Of a DNA stretch of 64,000 nucleotides, positions 1 through 8,281 are shown piece after piece. The first letter of the stretch is position 1. Every line of letters starts with the position of its first letter. Made by a program: the position numbers and the translations under genes. The notes under the pieces were generated by a model. It ran no database searches. It was not told the DNA's origin and was given only the letters and a program-made list of their open reading frames with translations. Source of the stretch: CAZCTC01 sp964501335 (GTDB lineage: Bacteria > Chloroflexota > Anaerolineae > B4-G1 > SLSP01); the NCBI GenBank assembly GCA_964501335.1, contig CAZCTC010000026.1, forward strand, positions 31,463 to 95,462. The letters run 5' to 3'.

Positions 1-1016
1 GTTTCGATTTCTTTGATCCCCATGGGAGGCTGTGATTCGTTTTTGCTTTCGGTATATTTCCCGGCGGTTAGATCATACGTTTTTTGTCCCAGTTGAGCCA
101 GGGGGCTGATGATATGTTCGTGTAGTTTTTTTTGAAGAGCCAATCCCAGGATTAACCAGATAGTGGGAGATAACAGGAGAATTAACTGGAAAGCCGTGAC
201 GGTTGGACCATAGACCGTCTGTGAATCTCCCTGTATGATGACCAGCCAGCCGGTGGCGGGTATGTGGACCGCGCTGCTTTTCATTAACTGGCCAGAATCC
301 CAGTAGTGGAGGCTGGTTTCATCTTGTTGCAGCCCTTGTTGCACTATGGGGAGCTTCTTCAGGTCGGCAGCCGTGATTGGATATCCATACGGTTCTCCGG
401 CTAAAAGTTTTCCATTTTCATCGACTATAAAAGCTGATTCCGGAGCGATATTCAGGTCAACGGCGAGGGTTTTGTTAAACTGATCGATATTAAGTTCTAC
501 GATCAGCTTTCCCCTGGTTGAATCGGTAGTGGCGGCGCAGCCGATGGGGGCTGTTAAATAGATAATGGGATGTAGGGTCCGGATTGAGTTCATCAGGGGG
601 TATAAAGAGCTTTCCGGATTCTGGCAATAGGGCAGGTTTTCAGTGGAGGGCTGGTTTGGGGAATTAGAAGGGACCTGTTGTAGGATCCGACAGCTGGAAT
701 CCAGTTGATAGATGGTTTCAAAGTAGGGCCAGGAGAGTTGCGCCGATTTCAAGTAATGAGTGAAGATTTTGGGCGGGGTGGTTTCGGCGGCGCAGGCCAG
801 GGAATTTAGGGTTTCCTGAGCTTCGTTCAGTTTAAGTTCGGTTTCATGGACAAGGGTGTGGGCCAGGCGTAATTGTTGTTCGGTGAGGCGTTGGTTTTCC
901 AGATACCCTGCCACTCCCAGACTGCAGAGGGTGAGGGCCAGGCTCGGCAAAAAGAGTCGAAAGAACAGCATCCGAGCCAGAACGTGTTGCATGGAAGGTG
1001 TTTTGTCGGGAGGCAT
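1..1016 (-). CDS. Membrane sensor protein (probable histidine kinase), 3' end outside window
   Basis: Reading the minus strand from an ATG at 1016 gives an open frame of about 338 codons that runs off the left edge without a stop. The N-terminus has a membrane segment (about residues 17-40, LFFRLFLPSLALTLCSLGV), then a periplasmic sensor-like region of about 240 residues with a Cache-like stretch (AFIVDENGKLLAGEPYG), then a second membrane segment (VTAFQLILLLSPTIWLILGLAL) followed by a HAMP-like start (ISPLAQLGQKTYDLTAGKY). The order TM, sensor, TM, HAMP is that of a sensor kinase or chemoreceptor, but the output domain is not in the window. It starts 49 bases after the upstream kinase gene and is probably in the same operon. 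Its ribosome binding site is weak. Confidence 0.75.
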   Translation of the reverse strand, partial: MPPDKTPSMQHVLARMLFFRLFLPSLALTLCSLGVAGYLENQRLTEQQLRLAHTLVHETELKLNEAQETLNSLACAAETTPPKIFTHYLKSAQLSWPYFETIYQLDSSCRILQQVPSNSPNQPSTENLPYCQNPESSLYPLMNSIRTLHPIIYLTAPIGCAATTDSTRGKLIVELNIDQFNKTLAVDLNIAPESAFIVDENGKLLAGEPYGYPITAADLKKLPIVQQGLQQDETSLHYWDSGQLMKSSAVHIPATGWLVIIQGDSQTVYGPTVTAFQLILLLSPTIWLILGLALQKKLHEHIISPLAQLGQKTYDLTAGKYTESKNESQPPMGIKEIE

Positions 1017-1065
1017 TGTGATCTTCGGGCCTTCAGCGGATGAAAATTTGGAGGCAGGGTGGAAA

Positions 1066-2781
1066 TCAGGATTGTATAGACGGTGTGATTTTTTCAATAG
1101 GGGCACAGGGCAGGGTAAAGTGGAACGTGGTGCCCTGGCCATATTCACTTTCAAACCAGATTCGCCCGCCCTGGATTTCTACCAGATGACGGGTGATGCT
1201 GAGTCCCAGTCCTGTACCCGGGGCTTCTCGTGCGCGACGGTCTGCGGAGCGGAAAAACTTTTGGAAGATTTTGTCCTGTTCGGCGATGCTGATGCCAATG
1301 CCGGTATCCACTACGGCGATATGGATAAAGTTTTGAGGGGGGATTGTTTTAGGATCGGGGGGCAACATATCAGCGCGAATGGTGATTTTTCCGCCCGGTG
1401 GGGTGTATTTATAGGCGTTGCTGACCAGATTGAGCAGAATTTGGGTGACGCGGTTCCGGTCTGCCAAAACTTGAGGTAACGAAGCGGGAACCTGGACGCC
1501 GAATTGCAGGTTGTGTTCTGTAATTTGATGCTGGCTGGATTGGGCGACTTCATCGACGATTTCGCGAAGGTTGAGCGCGCGACTATCCAGGAAGAGCCGG
1601 CCTGATTCGATGCGAGAGATATCGGCCAGATCTGAGACCAGGGTGGTCATCCGTTCGATATTATTGCGAATGGTGTTAAGCATGCCGGATTGGGTTTCAG
1701 AAATGGGGCCGGCGGCTCCGACGGTCAACAGTTCGGCATAGCCTTTAATTGAAGTCATGGGGACTTTAAGTTCGTGGGCGACCAGGGAGATAAAATCGCT
1801 TTTGGCTCGATTGGCTTCCATCGCTTGATCCCGGGCTGTGGCCAGATCTTCTTGAGTCCGTAGCAACTCTTCATTTTTGTGCAACAGCTCCGCCGTGCGT
1901 TCTGCTACCCGGGCTTCAAGCATCCGTTCGGATTCCTGGAGCCGGTTGATTTCTTCCTGGCGGCGTTGGCGTTCCATCTCCAACTGCTGTTCGTGAAGTT
2001 GTTTGATTTGAGCGCTCATCTGGTTGAAGGTTGCCGCCATTTCGCCCAGCTCGTCTTGTGAATTGACGTTGAGGACATGGTCGAAATCCCCTTGGGCCAG
2101 GGCGATGGCTCCGTTTTTCAATTGTTGTAAGGGACGATTGAAGAGGATGTAGGCAAATAGGGTCGAGAGTATAACCGCGGAAAGGCTTCCCCAGATGATC
2201 AGGGGGATGATCCGTTGCAGGGTGGCTTTGTGGATTAATTGGGAGGATTCTCCGTCCACGGAGGCTTCAACTATGCCGATGATTTTGGAACCGTCAGGCC
2301 CTTCAACCACGATCGGGGCGATGGCCCCATAGTAGGAACCGAATTCGTCAGAATAACTGACCCAGCGAATAGTGTGTTCGGGATCGGAGAAGGCGGCCTC
2401 ATGTTCGGTTGTGGGATACAGGAAAGGATAACCGACTCCGGTTTCACTGCTGTCGACCCAATAATAGAGGTGCCCGTTGTAGCGGTAGTAAATCCCTACC
2501 CATCCCAATCCTCCGGCGGTGAGGATTTGATCCAGCTGATTTTTGATTTGCCGATAATCTTCGGAATGGACATCGTCGGGACCCTGGATGGATTGTAATG
2601 TCTCGGCGGAGACGGAGGTTGCCACAATTTGGGCCATCCGTTCCAGTCGGGCATCCATTTCGTTTTGCCAGCGTTGGGTGCTTTCTGTATAGATTTGATA
2701 GCCTGACAACCATACCGTAACAAAGAGCAGGATGGTCAGCGGGGCGATGATTTTTACAAAAAGCGGAATTCGTACTTTCAT
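1066..2781 (-). CDS. Membrane sensor histidine kinase (HAMP-HisKA-HATPase)
   Basis: A 571-residue transmembrane kinase that would autophosphorylate on a His and pass the phosphate to an unidentified response regulator. Visible parts in order: TM1 at about 8-27; a periplasmic region to about 190; TM2 at about 191-214; HAMP and a coiled coil (215-320) rich in Glu and Arg; HisKA with VAHELKVP (His336); N-box (LLNLVSNAYKYTP); G1 box DTGIGI; F box; and G2 box GTGLGLSI. The usual P of the H-box is kept, but the box reads HELKVP instead of HELRTP. The start codon overlaps the stop of the upstream NHL gene by 4 bases (ATGA), so the two are translationally coupled. The extracellular NHL lipoprotein may feed a signal to this kinase (inference). 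No receiver gene is adjacent inside the window. Confidence 0.93.
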   Translation of the reverse strand: MKVRIPLFVKIIAPLTILLFVTVWLSGYQIYTESTQRWQNEMDARLERMAQIVATSVSAETLQSIQGPDDVHSEDYRQIKNQLDQILTAGGLGWVGIYYRYNGHLYYWVDSSETGVGYPFLYPTTEHEAAFSDPEHTIRWVSYSDEFGSYYGAIAPIVVEGPDGSKIIGIVEASVDGESSQLIHKATLQRIIPLIIWGSLSAVILSTLFAYILFNRPLQQLKNGAIALAQGDFDHVLNVNSQDELGEMAATFNQMSAQIKQLHEQQLEMERQRRQEEINRLQESERMLEARVAERTAELLHKNEELLRTQEDLATARDQAMEANRAKSDFISLVAHELKVPMTSIKGYAELLTVGAAGPISETQSGMLNTIRNNIERMTTLVSDLADISRIESGRLFLDSRALNLREIVDEVAQSSQHQITEHNLQFGVQVPASLPQVLADRNRVTQILLNLVSNAYKYTPPGGKITIRADMLPPDPKTIPPQNFIHIAVVDTGIGISIAEQDKIFQKFFRSADRRAREAPGTGLGLSITRHLVEIQGGRIWFESEYGQGTTFHFTLPCAPIEKITPSIQS

Positions 2782-3791
2782 GGCTGAATCTCAACTTTTT
2801 GGCTTTGCCCGTTTTGTAGATCGAAGATCCAAATAGTGTTGTTTAAGGCGTCGGCTGCGTAGAGCTTGTTTTTCGGGCTGATATCCAGACCGATGACTTG
2901 CCAGGTGTCTTCTCCTTCCGGCACCAGCTGATTGAGATATTCTCCATCGGGTCCGAAGATGTCAATGCGGAAATTGGCCATATCGGCTACGTAGAGATTC
3001 CCGGTGGTGGGATCGAGGGCCAGAGATTGGGGGTAAGCCAGAGTTCCCGGTTCCTGGCCGTATTGACTGATGATTTTTTGCAACTTTAAGGTGGGAAGAC
3101 CTTGGGCGTTAAAATCGAGTTGAAATTGCTGGATGCGGCCGTTGGAACTATCCAGGGCGTAAAGAAGGTGGCGGGAGTCATCGACCGCGATATCGATCAA
3201 ATCGACGAATTCTTCGGGACCATTGCCTTTAGTGCCGAAAAACTTTCCCAGCAGTTTGCCCTCTGAAGTGAAAATTCGCAATGTATTGGCGCCCAGGTCG
3301 GCAACATAGATCCGTCCTTGAGTGTCGATATCCAGCCCGTAGGGCAGGTTTCCCAGGATGCCCAGATCCCCGGAGTAATCTTCCCCCCCGATCTCTTTTG
3401 TTTCCCAGGTTTCCGTGTCGAAAACTTTGATGCCGTCGTGGAGGATCGTTGAACCATCGTCCATAAAGATCATGTTACATACATAGAGATTGCCCTGAGC
3501 ATCCAGGTCAATATCCCATCCTTTGTAGAGATCGGCAGGGCCATATTGGTGTTTCCCGAGCTGTCCGATAGCTTCCAGATACTTTCCGGTTTCTGAAAGA
3601 TGGACAATCCGATAATTGCCGCGATCCATGATATAGATGGAATTATCGGGTGCCACGACCACGCCATTGGGTCTCAATAGGCTAAGGCGATTATTGGGAA
3701 TGCATGCGGTCAGCATCCCAAGCATTAATACTGCTATGATGGCCTGGCGCCAGAGTGAAAATTTATAAAACCAATGCGCCAGAGTATTCAC
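2778..3791 (-). CDS. NHL-repeat lipoprotein
   Basis: A 337-residue secreted lipoprotein with a beta-propeller. The N-terminus has a hydrophobic stretch ending in the lipobox LTAC (Cys30), so it should be lipidated and anchored outside the cytoplasmic membrane. The rest consists of about six NHL-type repeats, with recurring patterns such as PNGVVVAPDNSIYIMDRGNYRI, PYGLDIDTQGRIYVADLGANTL and PQSLALDPTTGNLYVADMANFRI. NHL propellers usually bind proteins or ligands rather than catalyse. The start is GTG, with AGGAGG four bases upstream. It is first in an operon with two membrane sensors, which suggests an accessory sensing role; that role is inference. Confidence 0.85.
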   Translation of the reverse strand: MNTLAHWFYKFSLWRQAIIAVLMLGMLTACIPNNRLSLLRPNGVVVAPDNSIYIMDRGNYRIVHLSETGKYLEAIGQLGKHQYGPADLYKGWDIDLDAQGNLYVCNMIFMDDGSTILHDGIKVFDTETWETKEIGGEDYSGDLGILGNLPYGLDIDTQGRIYVADLGANTLRIFTSEGKLLGKFFGTKGNGPEEFVDLIDIAVDDSRHLLYALDSSNGRIQQFQLDFNAQGLPTLKLQKIISQYGQEPGTLAYPQSLALDPTTGNLYVADMANFRIDIFGPDGEYLNQLVPEGEDTWQVIGLDISPKNKLYAADALNNTIWIFDLQNGQSQKVEIQP

Positions 3792-3884
3792 AGAACCTCC
3801 TGCTGATACATTCTCTAAACCAGGGATGGCAAAAATATGGGCGGACTTTTTTCCGTGGCCCGTTCAGAGTCGAGATAGTTACAG

Positions 3885-3910
3885 TATACTCGATCTGGAA
3901 GTGAAGTCAA
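3885..3910 (-). promoter_or_regulatory. Sigma70-type promoter for the NHL lipoprotein/kinase operon
   Basis: On the minus strand TTGACT (3905-3910) is followed after 16 bases by TATACT (3885-3890); each box matches the consensus at five of six positions. Transcription would begin near 3878, giving a leader of about 85 bases before the GTG at 3791. The AGTATACT of the -10 is itself palindromic. Confidence 0.55.
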
Positions 3911-3937
3911 AATCTGGTTAAGTATTTTTCCCCGCGT

Positions 3938-3965
3938 TTGAAAAACATTCTTTTAACTGTACAAT
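3938..3965 (+). promoter_or_regulatory. Sigma70-type promoter for the cyclase/ATPase gene
   Basis: TTGAAA (3938-3943), a 16-base spacer and TACAAT (3960-3965), each five of six to consensus. It lies just upstream of, and diverges from, the minus-strand promoter. The start site would be near 3972, about 110 bases before the chosen ATG. Confidence 0.45.
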
Positions 3966-4083
3966 TAAGGGAGAGTGCTCTCGGTATGACACGTTCTGTT
4001 TTTTCATCCTGATGTAGATTCCGCCTGACTGGTTGCATGTCCAGAGTCGTTAAATTCTAAGAAATATGGGCGATAGGGAGAAC

Positions 4084-7000
4084 ATGGCTGTGAATCGATG
4101 GAGTTTCCGGGATAATGCAGCGCAGACAGAGCGCTTATGGTTGGAACGACTGTTGGTCTACCAGCCTGCTTTGAATGTACATTTGCAGGATTTGTTGGCG
4201 GATATTATCACTTATCTTCCTCGGGTGCTGGCCCAATCGTTGTTGGATACTCCTTCCAGTGAGTTGATTTACCGTTTTGTTGAAGGTACGGTAATGTTTG
4301 CCGATATCGACGGGTTTACCCCTCTGGCAGAACGCTTCTCTCAGATTGCCTCTCAAGAAGGGGCTGAAGAATTGACCGAGCTGGTCAACCGGTTTTTGGA
4401 CATCTTGATTACCACAACCTTACGTTATGGAGGGGATCTCCAGAAGTTCGGCGGAGATGCCGGTCTGGTCCTTTTTACGGGGGGAGACTATGCCCAGCGC
4501 GCCGCGGCCGCCGCTTTAGATGTGCAGCAGGAAATGGCGGCACGGATGTCGGAGGTTGAAACTTCGTTAGGAACGTTCCCTCTGCACATTGCGATTGGCC
4601 TGGGTTCGGGGCGGCTGGTCGGTATGGGGATGGGCCCCGAAGGGAGCCGTGAGTGGGTGATCAGCGGCCCCCCGTTGCGATCGATGGGGACGGCGCAGGA
4701 GGCGGCGCCTGCCGGCGGCGTGGTGGCGGATGCGGCGACGCTGGCCCTCTGTGGCGATCAGATTGATTATCAGCCGATGGAACAGGGCATGGGACTGATC
4801 AAAGCGGTCAAGATGACGGCGGGAGCCGCGGTTTTTAATCTGATTTTCGATTTGCCGGAAACGGAGCCGGCGCAACGGTTGGAATGGATGTTGGAACGGT
4901 TGGATGCGGTTTCGCCTTATCTATCCACCGGTTTGCTGGAACGGTTAACGGCGGCCCCGGATCCTAAAACCCTCCATTTATGGAGTGAACATCGTCAGGT
5001 GACGATTTTGATGTTGTCGCTTTCCGGTTTCCCTGATCTGACTTCTTATTGGGGCGATTTGGAAGGGTTGCGGCGGGGCGTGGAGCAGTTCAGCGAGCTT
5101 TTTATGCAGGCCTGGTCGGCGATCGATCGCTATGGGGGGGTCGTTAACAAAATCGGCATCGGTCCTCAGGGGGCCTATTTGATGGCGCTCTTCGGCGCCC
5201 CCAATGCCCATGAGGATGATCCGCTGCGGGCGATTCTGGCGGCCTTGGAATTGCAGGAAGTATCGGATGTGCCGTTGCGGTTGGGCATCAATACCGGTTT
5301 TGTTTTTGCCGGGGATGTGGGAGCGGAAGGCCGGCGTGAATATACCGTCATGGGCGATGAAGTCAATCTGGCTTATCGTTTGATGTCGTTTTGCCGTCCG
5401 GGGCAGATCTGGTTGGGACCGCGGACCGCCCGCCATCCTACCGTCGCGCGACGGGTGGAAGGGGGGTGGGGGAATCCTACTCAATTCAAAGGCAAGCGGG
5501 ATTTAATTACGCCGTTTATTGCCCGGGGGGTGCGGACCTTATTGGAGAGCGGCAATGAAGTGGAGTTGCCGTTGATCGGACGGGAAGCCGAACGCCAGCG
5601 GCTGGTCGATGCTTCACATGCGGGTCTGGCGGGGACCTCGCAGGTGTTGTTGTTGCAGGGGGCTCCCGGAATTGGAAAGAGCCGGCTGGTGCAGGAGGCC
5701 GGGCGGCTGGCGGAAGCGGCCGGATTGGCCGTCTATTTTGGAGCGGCACCTTCTTATGGTTCGCATTTTCCTTATGCCGTTTGGGAAGCCCCTTTAACGG
5801 CTTTATTGGATCTGGATGGCCTGTCGGCCACCCCCCGGTTGAATCGTTTTCTCTCTGAGTTGCAGCGTTATCAATTGGAGGTTTGGGGCGCCTTGTTGGC
5901 GCCGCTGGTGGGATTGGAGGCGCCGGCTTCGCCCGAAGTGGCGGCCTTATCTCCTGTTTTGCGTGAGCAGCAACGGGCCGCCGCTTTGTGGGAGTTGTGG
6001 CGACTGGCTGCGATGGAACGTCCCTCTCTGCTAATCCTGGAAAATGCTCAATGGATGCCGGAGCCGGCGCTGCTTTTGTTGGATGCGTTGATTGAGCGGA
6101 TGCCGGCCGGTCATTTGGTGGTATTGATTACCTATCGAGATGAGCCCGGCCTGGCGGACCGTTGGTTAAAGTTGCCGGCTGACCAGCGGTTGGTGTTGGA
6201 ACCGCTTTCTTCCAAGGCGACTACCCAGTTGATCCGGGAAGTGGCGGGGAAGATGGCTTTGCCGCAGGATCTTGAGCGCTGGATCGTCAAACGGGGCGGA
6301 GGCATTCCATTGTTTGCCACTGAAGCGGTGCGAACTCTGATCGCTTCCGGGATGTTGGAAGAACGAGAGGGCCATTGGCAATTGACCCATCCGCTTTCTG
6401 AGATTACGCTTCCGGATACGGCCTTTGAATTGATTCAGAGCCGTATCGATCAGCTGGAACCTCCCAATCGCCATCTGTTGCGTTCGGCGGCCGCGGTGGG
6501 AGAGCAGATGACGATGGCGATGTTGATCGCCGGCTATGCCGATGAATCCCGGGGCATGGTGGTGCGCCGGTTGCCGCAGCTTATTCCTCTGGGTCTGCTC
6601 TATGGCGATCCGGAGCAGGAGACCTTGATCTTCCGGCAGCCGTTGATTCGCGAGGTGGCCTATCGCGGGCTTCCTTATCGGATGCAGCGGTTGATCCATC
6701 GTCGGGTGGCGGAGTACCTGGAGCATTATCGCGATCGCGCTACTTCCAACTGGCTTACGTTGCTGGCTTATCATGCTTTTGAAGGACGAATGTGGGAGAT
6801 CGCCGTCTGGTCCAATCTGGATTTGGGACGGCGGGCGCTGGATTCTTATCTGACAGAGCAGGCCCTCATGGCTTTGCGGCGTGTTTTGGAGGCGGCAGAT
6901 GCGGGACGTCTGGAAGTGTTGGAATCCCGCTTTGAGGCGCATTCTCTTTTAAGTAAAGCGTTGACGATTTTGGGGCGGTATGAAGAGGCCCTCTCTCATC

Positions 7001-8202
7001 TGGATTTTGCGCGTGATTTGTTGCCGACCGATCATTCGAGTGTAACGCAGGTGGCGCGAATTGCCGATCTGGAATATCACAAGGCGACGATTCTTGAATA
7101 TCTGGGGCGATATCGGGACGGCATGGACAGTGTGGAACGGGGGTTGGCCCTTCCTGAAGTGTTGAATCTGGTAGAAGGGGCCCGGTTGATGATGCGGGGT
7201 GGGGCGCTTTCCCATCGCTTGGGGAATTACGAGCAGGGGGAAATTTGGGCGCGTCGTAGTGTCGATCTGGCTCAAAACTTCCCCGGAGATGATGCGCGCA
7301 AAGTTGTGGCCCGTTCCCTCTATATTCTGGCCTATCTGGTTTTCCGGCGGGGCGATCCGCAGCAGGGGCTGACCTTTGGAGAGGAGAGCCTTTCTATTTA
7401 TATAAAGCTCCAGGATTTGATGGGGGAAATCGATGCCCGGAATAATCTGTTGTTGATTTGTCTGGGGCTGGGGCGCTGGGGCGATGCGGTGATCCATGGT
7501 GAGCGGGCTTTGAGTCTGGCCCGTCGTACTCAACATGTGGAAGCCCAGGCTAAGGTGGCGGCCAATTTGGGAGAGGTTTATCGTCATCGGGGACAATTGA
7601 TCGAGGCGCGGCAGGCCTATCAAACGGCTCGTGAAATTGCCCATGCAAAAGGATTGGCTTACGGTGAGGCCATGATGGAGAACAATCTGGCGGCGGTGGC
7701 CCTTCAGAGTGGGGATCTGGCGCAGGTAAGCGGGCATCTGGAGCGCGCCGAGGCTTTGTTTGCGGCGATCGGCGCTGAAGAAGGCCTGCCGGAACTCTAC
7801 CGTTGTTGGGCGATCTTCTATCTGGTTTTGAACGACCTGGAGATGGCGGAGGAATGGGGGAACCGCTCGTTGCATACCTGTGATGTGCAGGGGGTCCAGC
7901 AGGAGGCTGGGATTACCTGGCGTGTGATGGCGGAGATTGCCCTGGCGCGGCAGGATTGGGCGGCCGCGGAAGAGGCTTTGCATCAATCGATAACCCGATT
8001 GCAAGCAGTCGGCGATCAATATGGCGAAATGCAGGCGGTGGTGGTGGCGGCGCGTCTGGCGCTTGCCCGTAAGAATGTGGAACGGGCCCGGGAATTGTTG
8101 CAGCAGGCGGCTGAAGCCTTTGAACATCAGGATGCCCGGGGAGATTTGCAGAAAGTACGGGAATTCCTTGCGGACTTGAAAAATTTGGGGGAGTCCGCTT
8201 GA
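4084..8202 (+). CDS. Tandem class III cyclase-domain protein with AAA ATPase and TPR repeats
   Basis: A cytoplasmic signalling protein of about 1372 residues, laid out like soluble adenylyl cyclase. Two cyclase homology domains come first. The first (about 65-220) keeps the metal-binding pattern FADIDGFT and the GGDAGL strand. The second (about 300-465; LSLSGFPDL, KIGIGPQGA) has lost the metal Asp residues. Next is an ATPase module with Walker A GAPGIGKS near residue 527, like the ATPase part of LuxR-family regulators and sAC, then a long C-terminal TPR-like helical region (about 900-1370). The ATG at 4084 is preferred over the one at 4066 because AGGGAG lies just before it. Whether it makes cAMP, or the cyclase fold acts only as a sensor, cannot be told. 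The secreted protease gene begins 80 bases downstream in the same direction. Confidence 0.88.
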   Translation: MAVNRWSFRDNAAQTERLWLERLLVYQPALNVHLQDLLADIITYLPRVLAQSLLDTPSSELIYRFVEGTVMFADIDGFTPLAERFSQIASQEGAEELTELVNRFLDILITTTLRYGGDLQKFGGDAGLVLFTGGDYAQRAAAAALDVQQEMAARMSEVETSLGTFPLHIAIGLGSGRLVGMGMGPEGSREWVISGPPLRSMGTAQEAAPAGGVVADAATLALCGDQIDYQPMEQGMGLIKAVKMTAGAAVFNLIFDLPETEPAQRLEWMLERLDAVSPYLSTGLLERLTAAPDPKTLHLWSEHRQVTILMLSLSGFPDLTSYWGDLEGLRRGVEQFSELFMQAWSAIDRYGGVVNKIGIGPQGAYLMALFGAPNAHEDDPLRAILAALELQEVSDVPLRLGINTGFVFAGDVGAEGRREYTVMGDEVNLAYRLMSFCRPGQIWLGPRTARHPTVARRVEGGWGNPTQFKGKRDLITPFIARGVRTLLESGNEVELPLIGREAERQRLVDASHAGLAGTSQVLLLQGAPGIGKSRLVQEAGRLAEAAGLAVYFGAAPSYGSHFPYAVWEAPLTALLDLDGLSATPRLNRFLSELQRYQLEVWGALLAPLVGLEAPASPEVAALSPVLREQQRAAALWELWRLAAMERPSLLILENAQWMPEPALLLLDALIERMPAGHLVVLITYRDEPGLADRWLKLPADQRLVLEPLSSKATTQLIREVAGKMALPQDLERWIVKRGGGIPLFATEAVRTLIASGMLEEREGHWQLTHPLSEITLPDTAFELIQSRIDQLEPPNRHLLRSAAAVGEQMTMAMLIAGYADESRGMVVRRLPQLIPLGLLYGDPEQETLIFRQPLIREVAYRGLPYRMQRLIHRRVAEYLEHYRDRATSNWLTLLAYHAFEGRMWEIAVWSNLDLGRRALDSYLTEQALMALRRVLEAADAGRLEVLESRFEAHSLLSKALTILGRYEEALSHLDFARDLLPTDHSSVTQVARIADLEYHKATILEYLGRYRDGMDSVERGLALPEVLNLVEGARLMMRGGALSHRLGNYEQGEIWARRSVDLAQNFPGDDARKVVARSLYILAYLVFRRGDPQQGLTFGEESLSIYIKLQDLMGEIDARNNLLLICLGLGRWGDAVIHGERALSLARRTQHVEAQAKVAANLGEVYRHRGQLIEARQAYQTAREIAHAKGLAYGEAMMENNLAAVALQSGDLAQVSGHLERAEALFAAIGAEEGLPELYRCWAIFYLVLNDLEMAEEWGNRSLHTCDVQGVQQEAGITWRVMAEIALARQDWAAAEEALHQSITRLQAVGDQYGEMQAVVVAARLALARKNVERARELLQQAAEAFEHQDARGDLQKVREFLADLKNLGESA

Positions 8203-8281
8203 GATGTCGGTGTTTTGAGATGGGGAGCGTGTGTTGGATAAGTAACTTTGAAGATCCATAGAACCTTTAAGGAGGTGAGCG

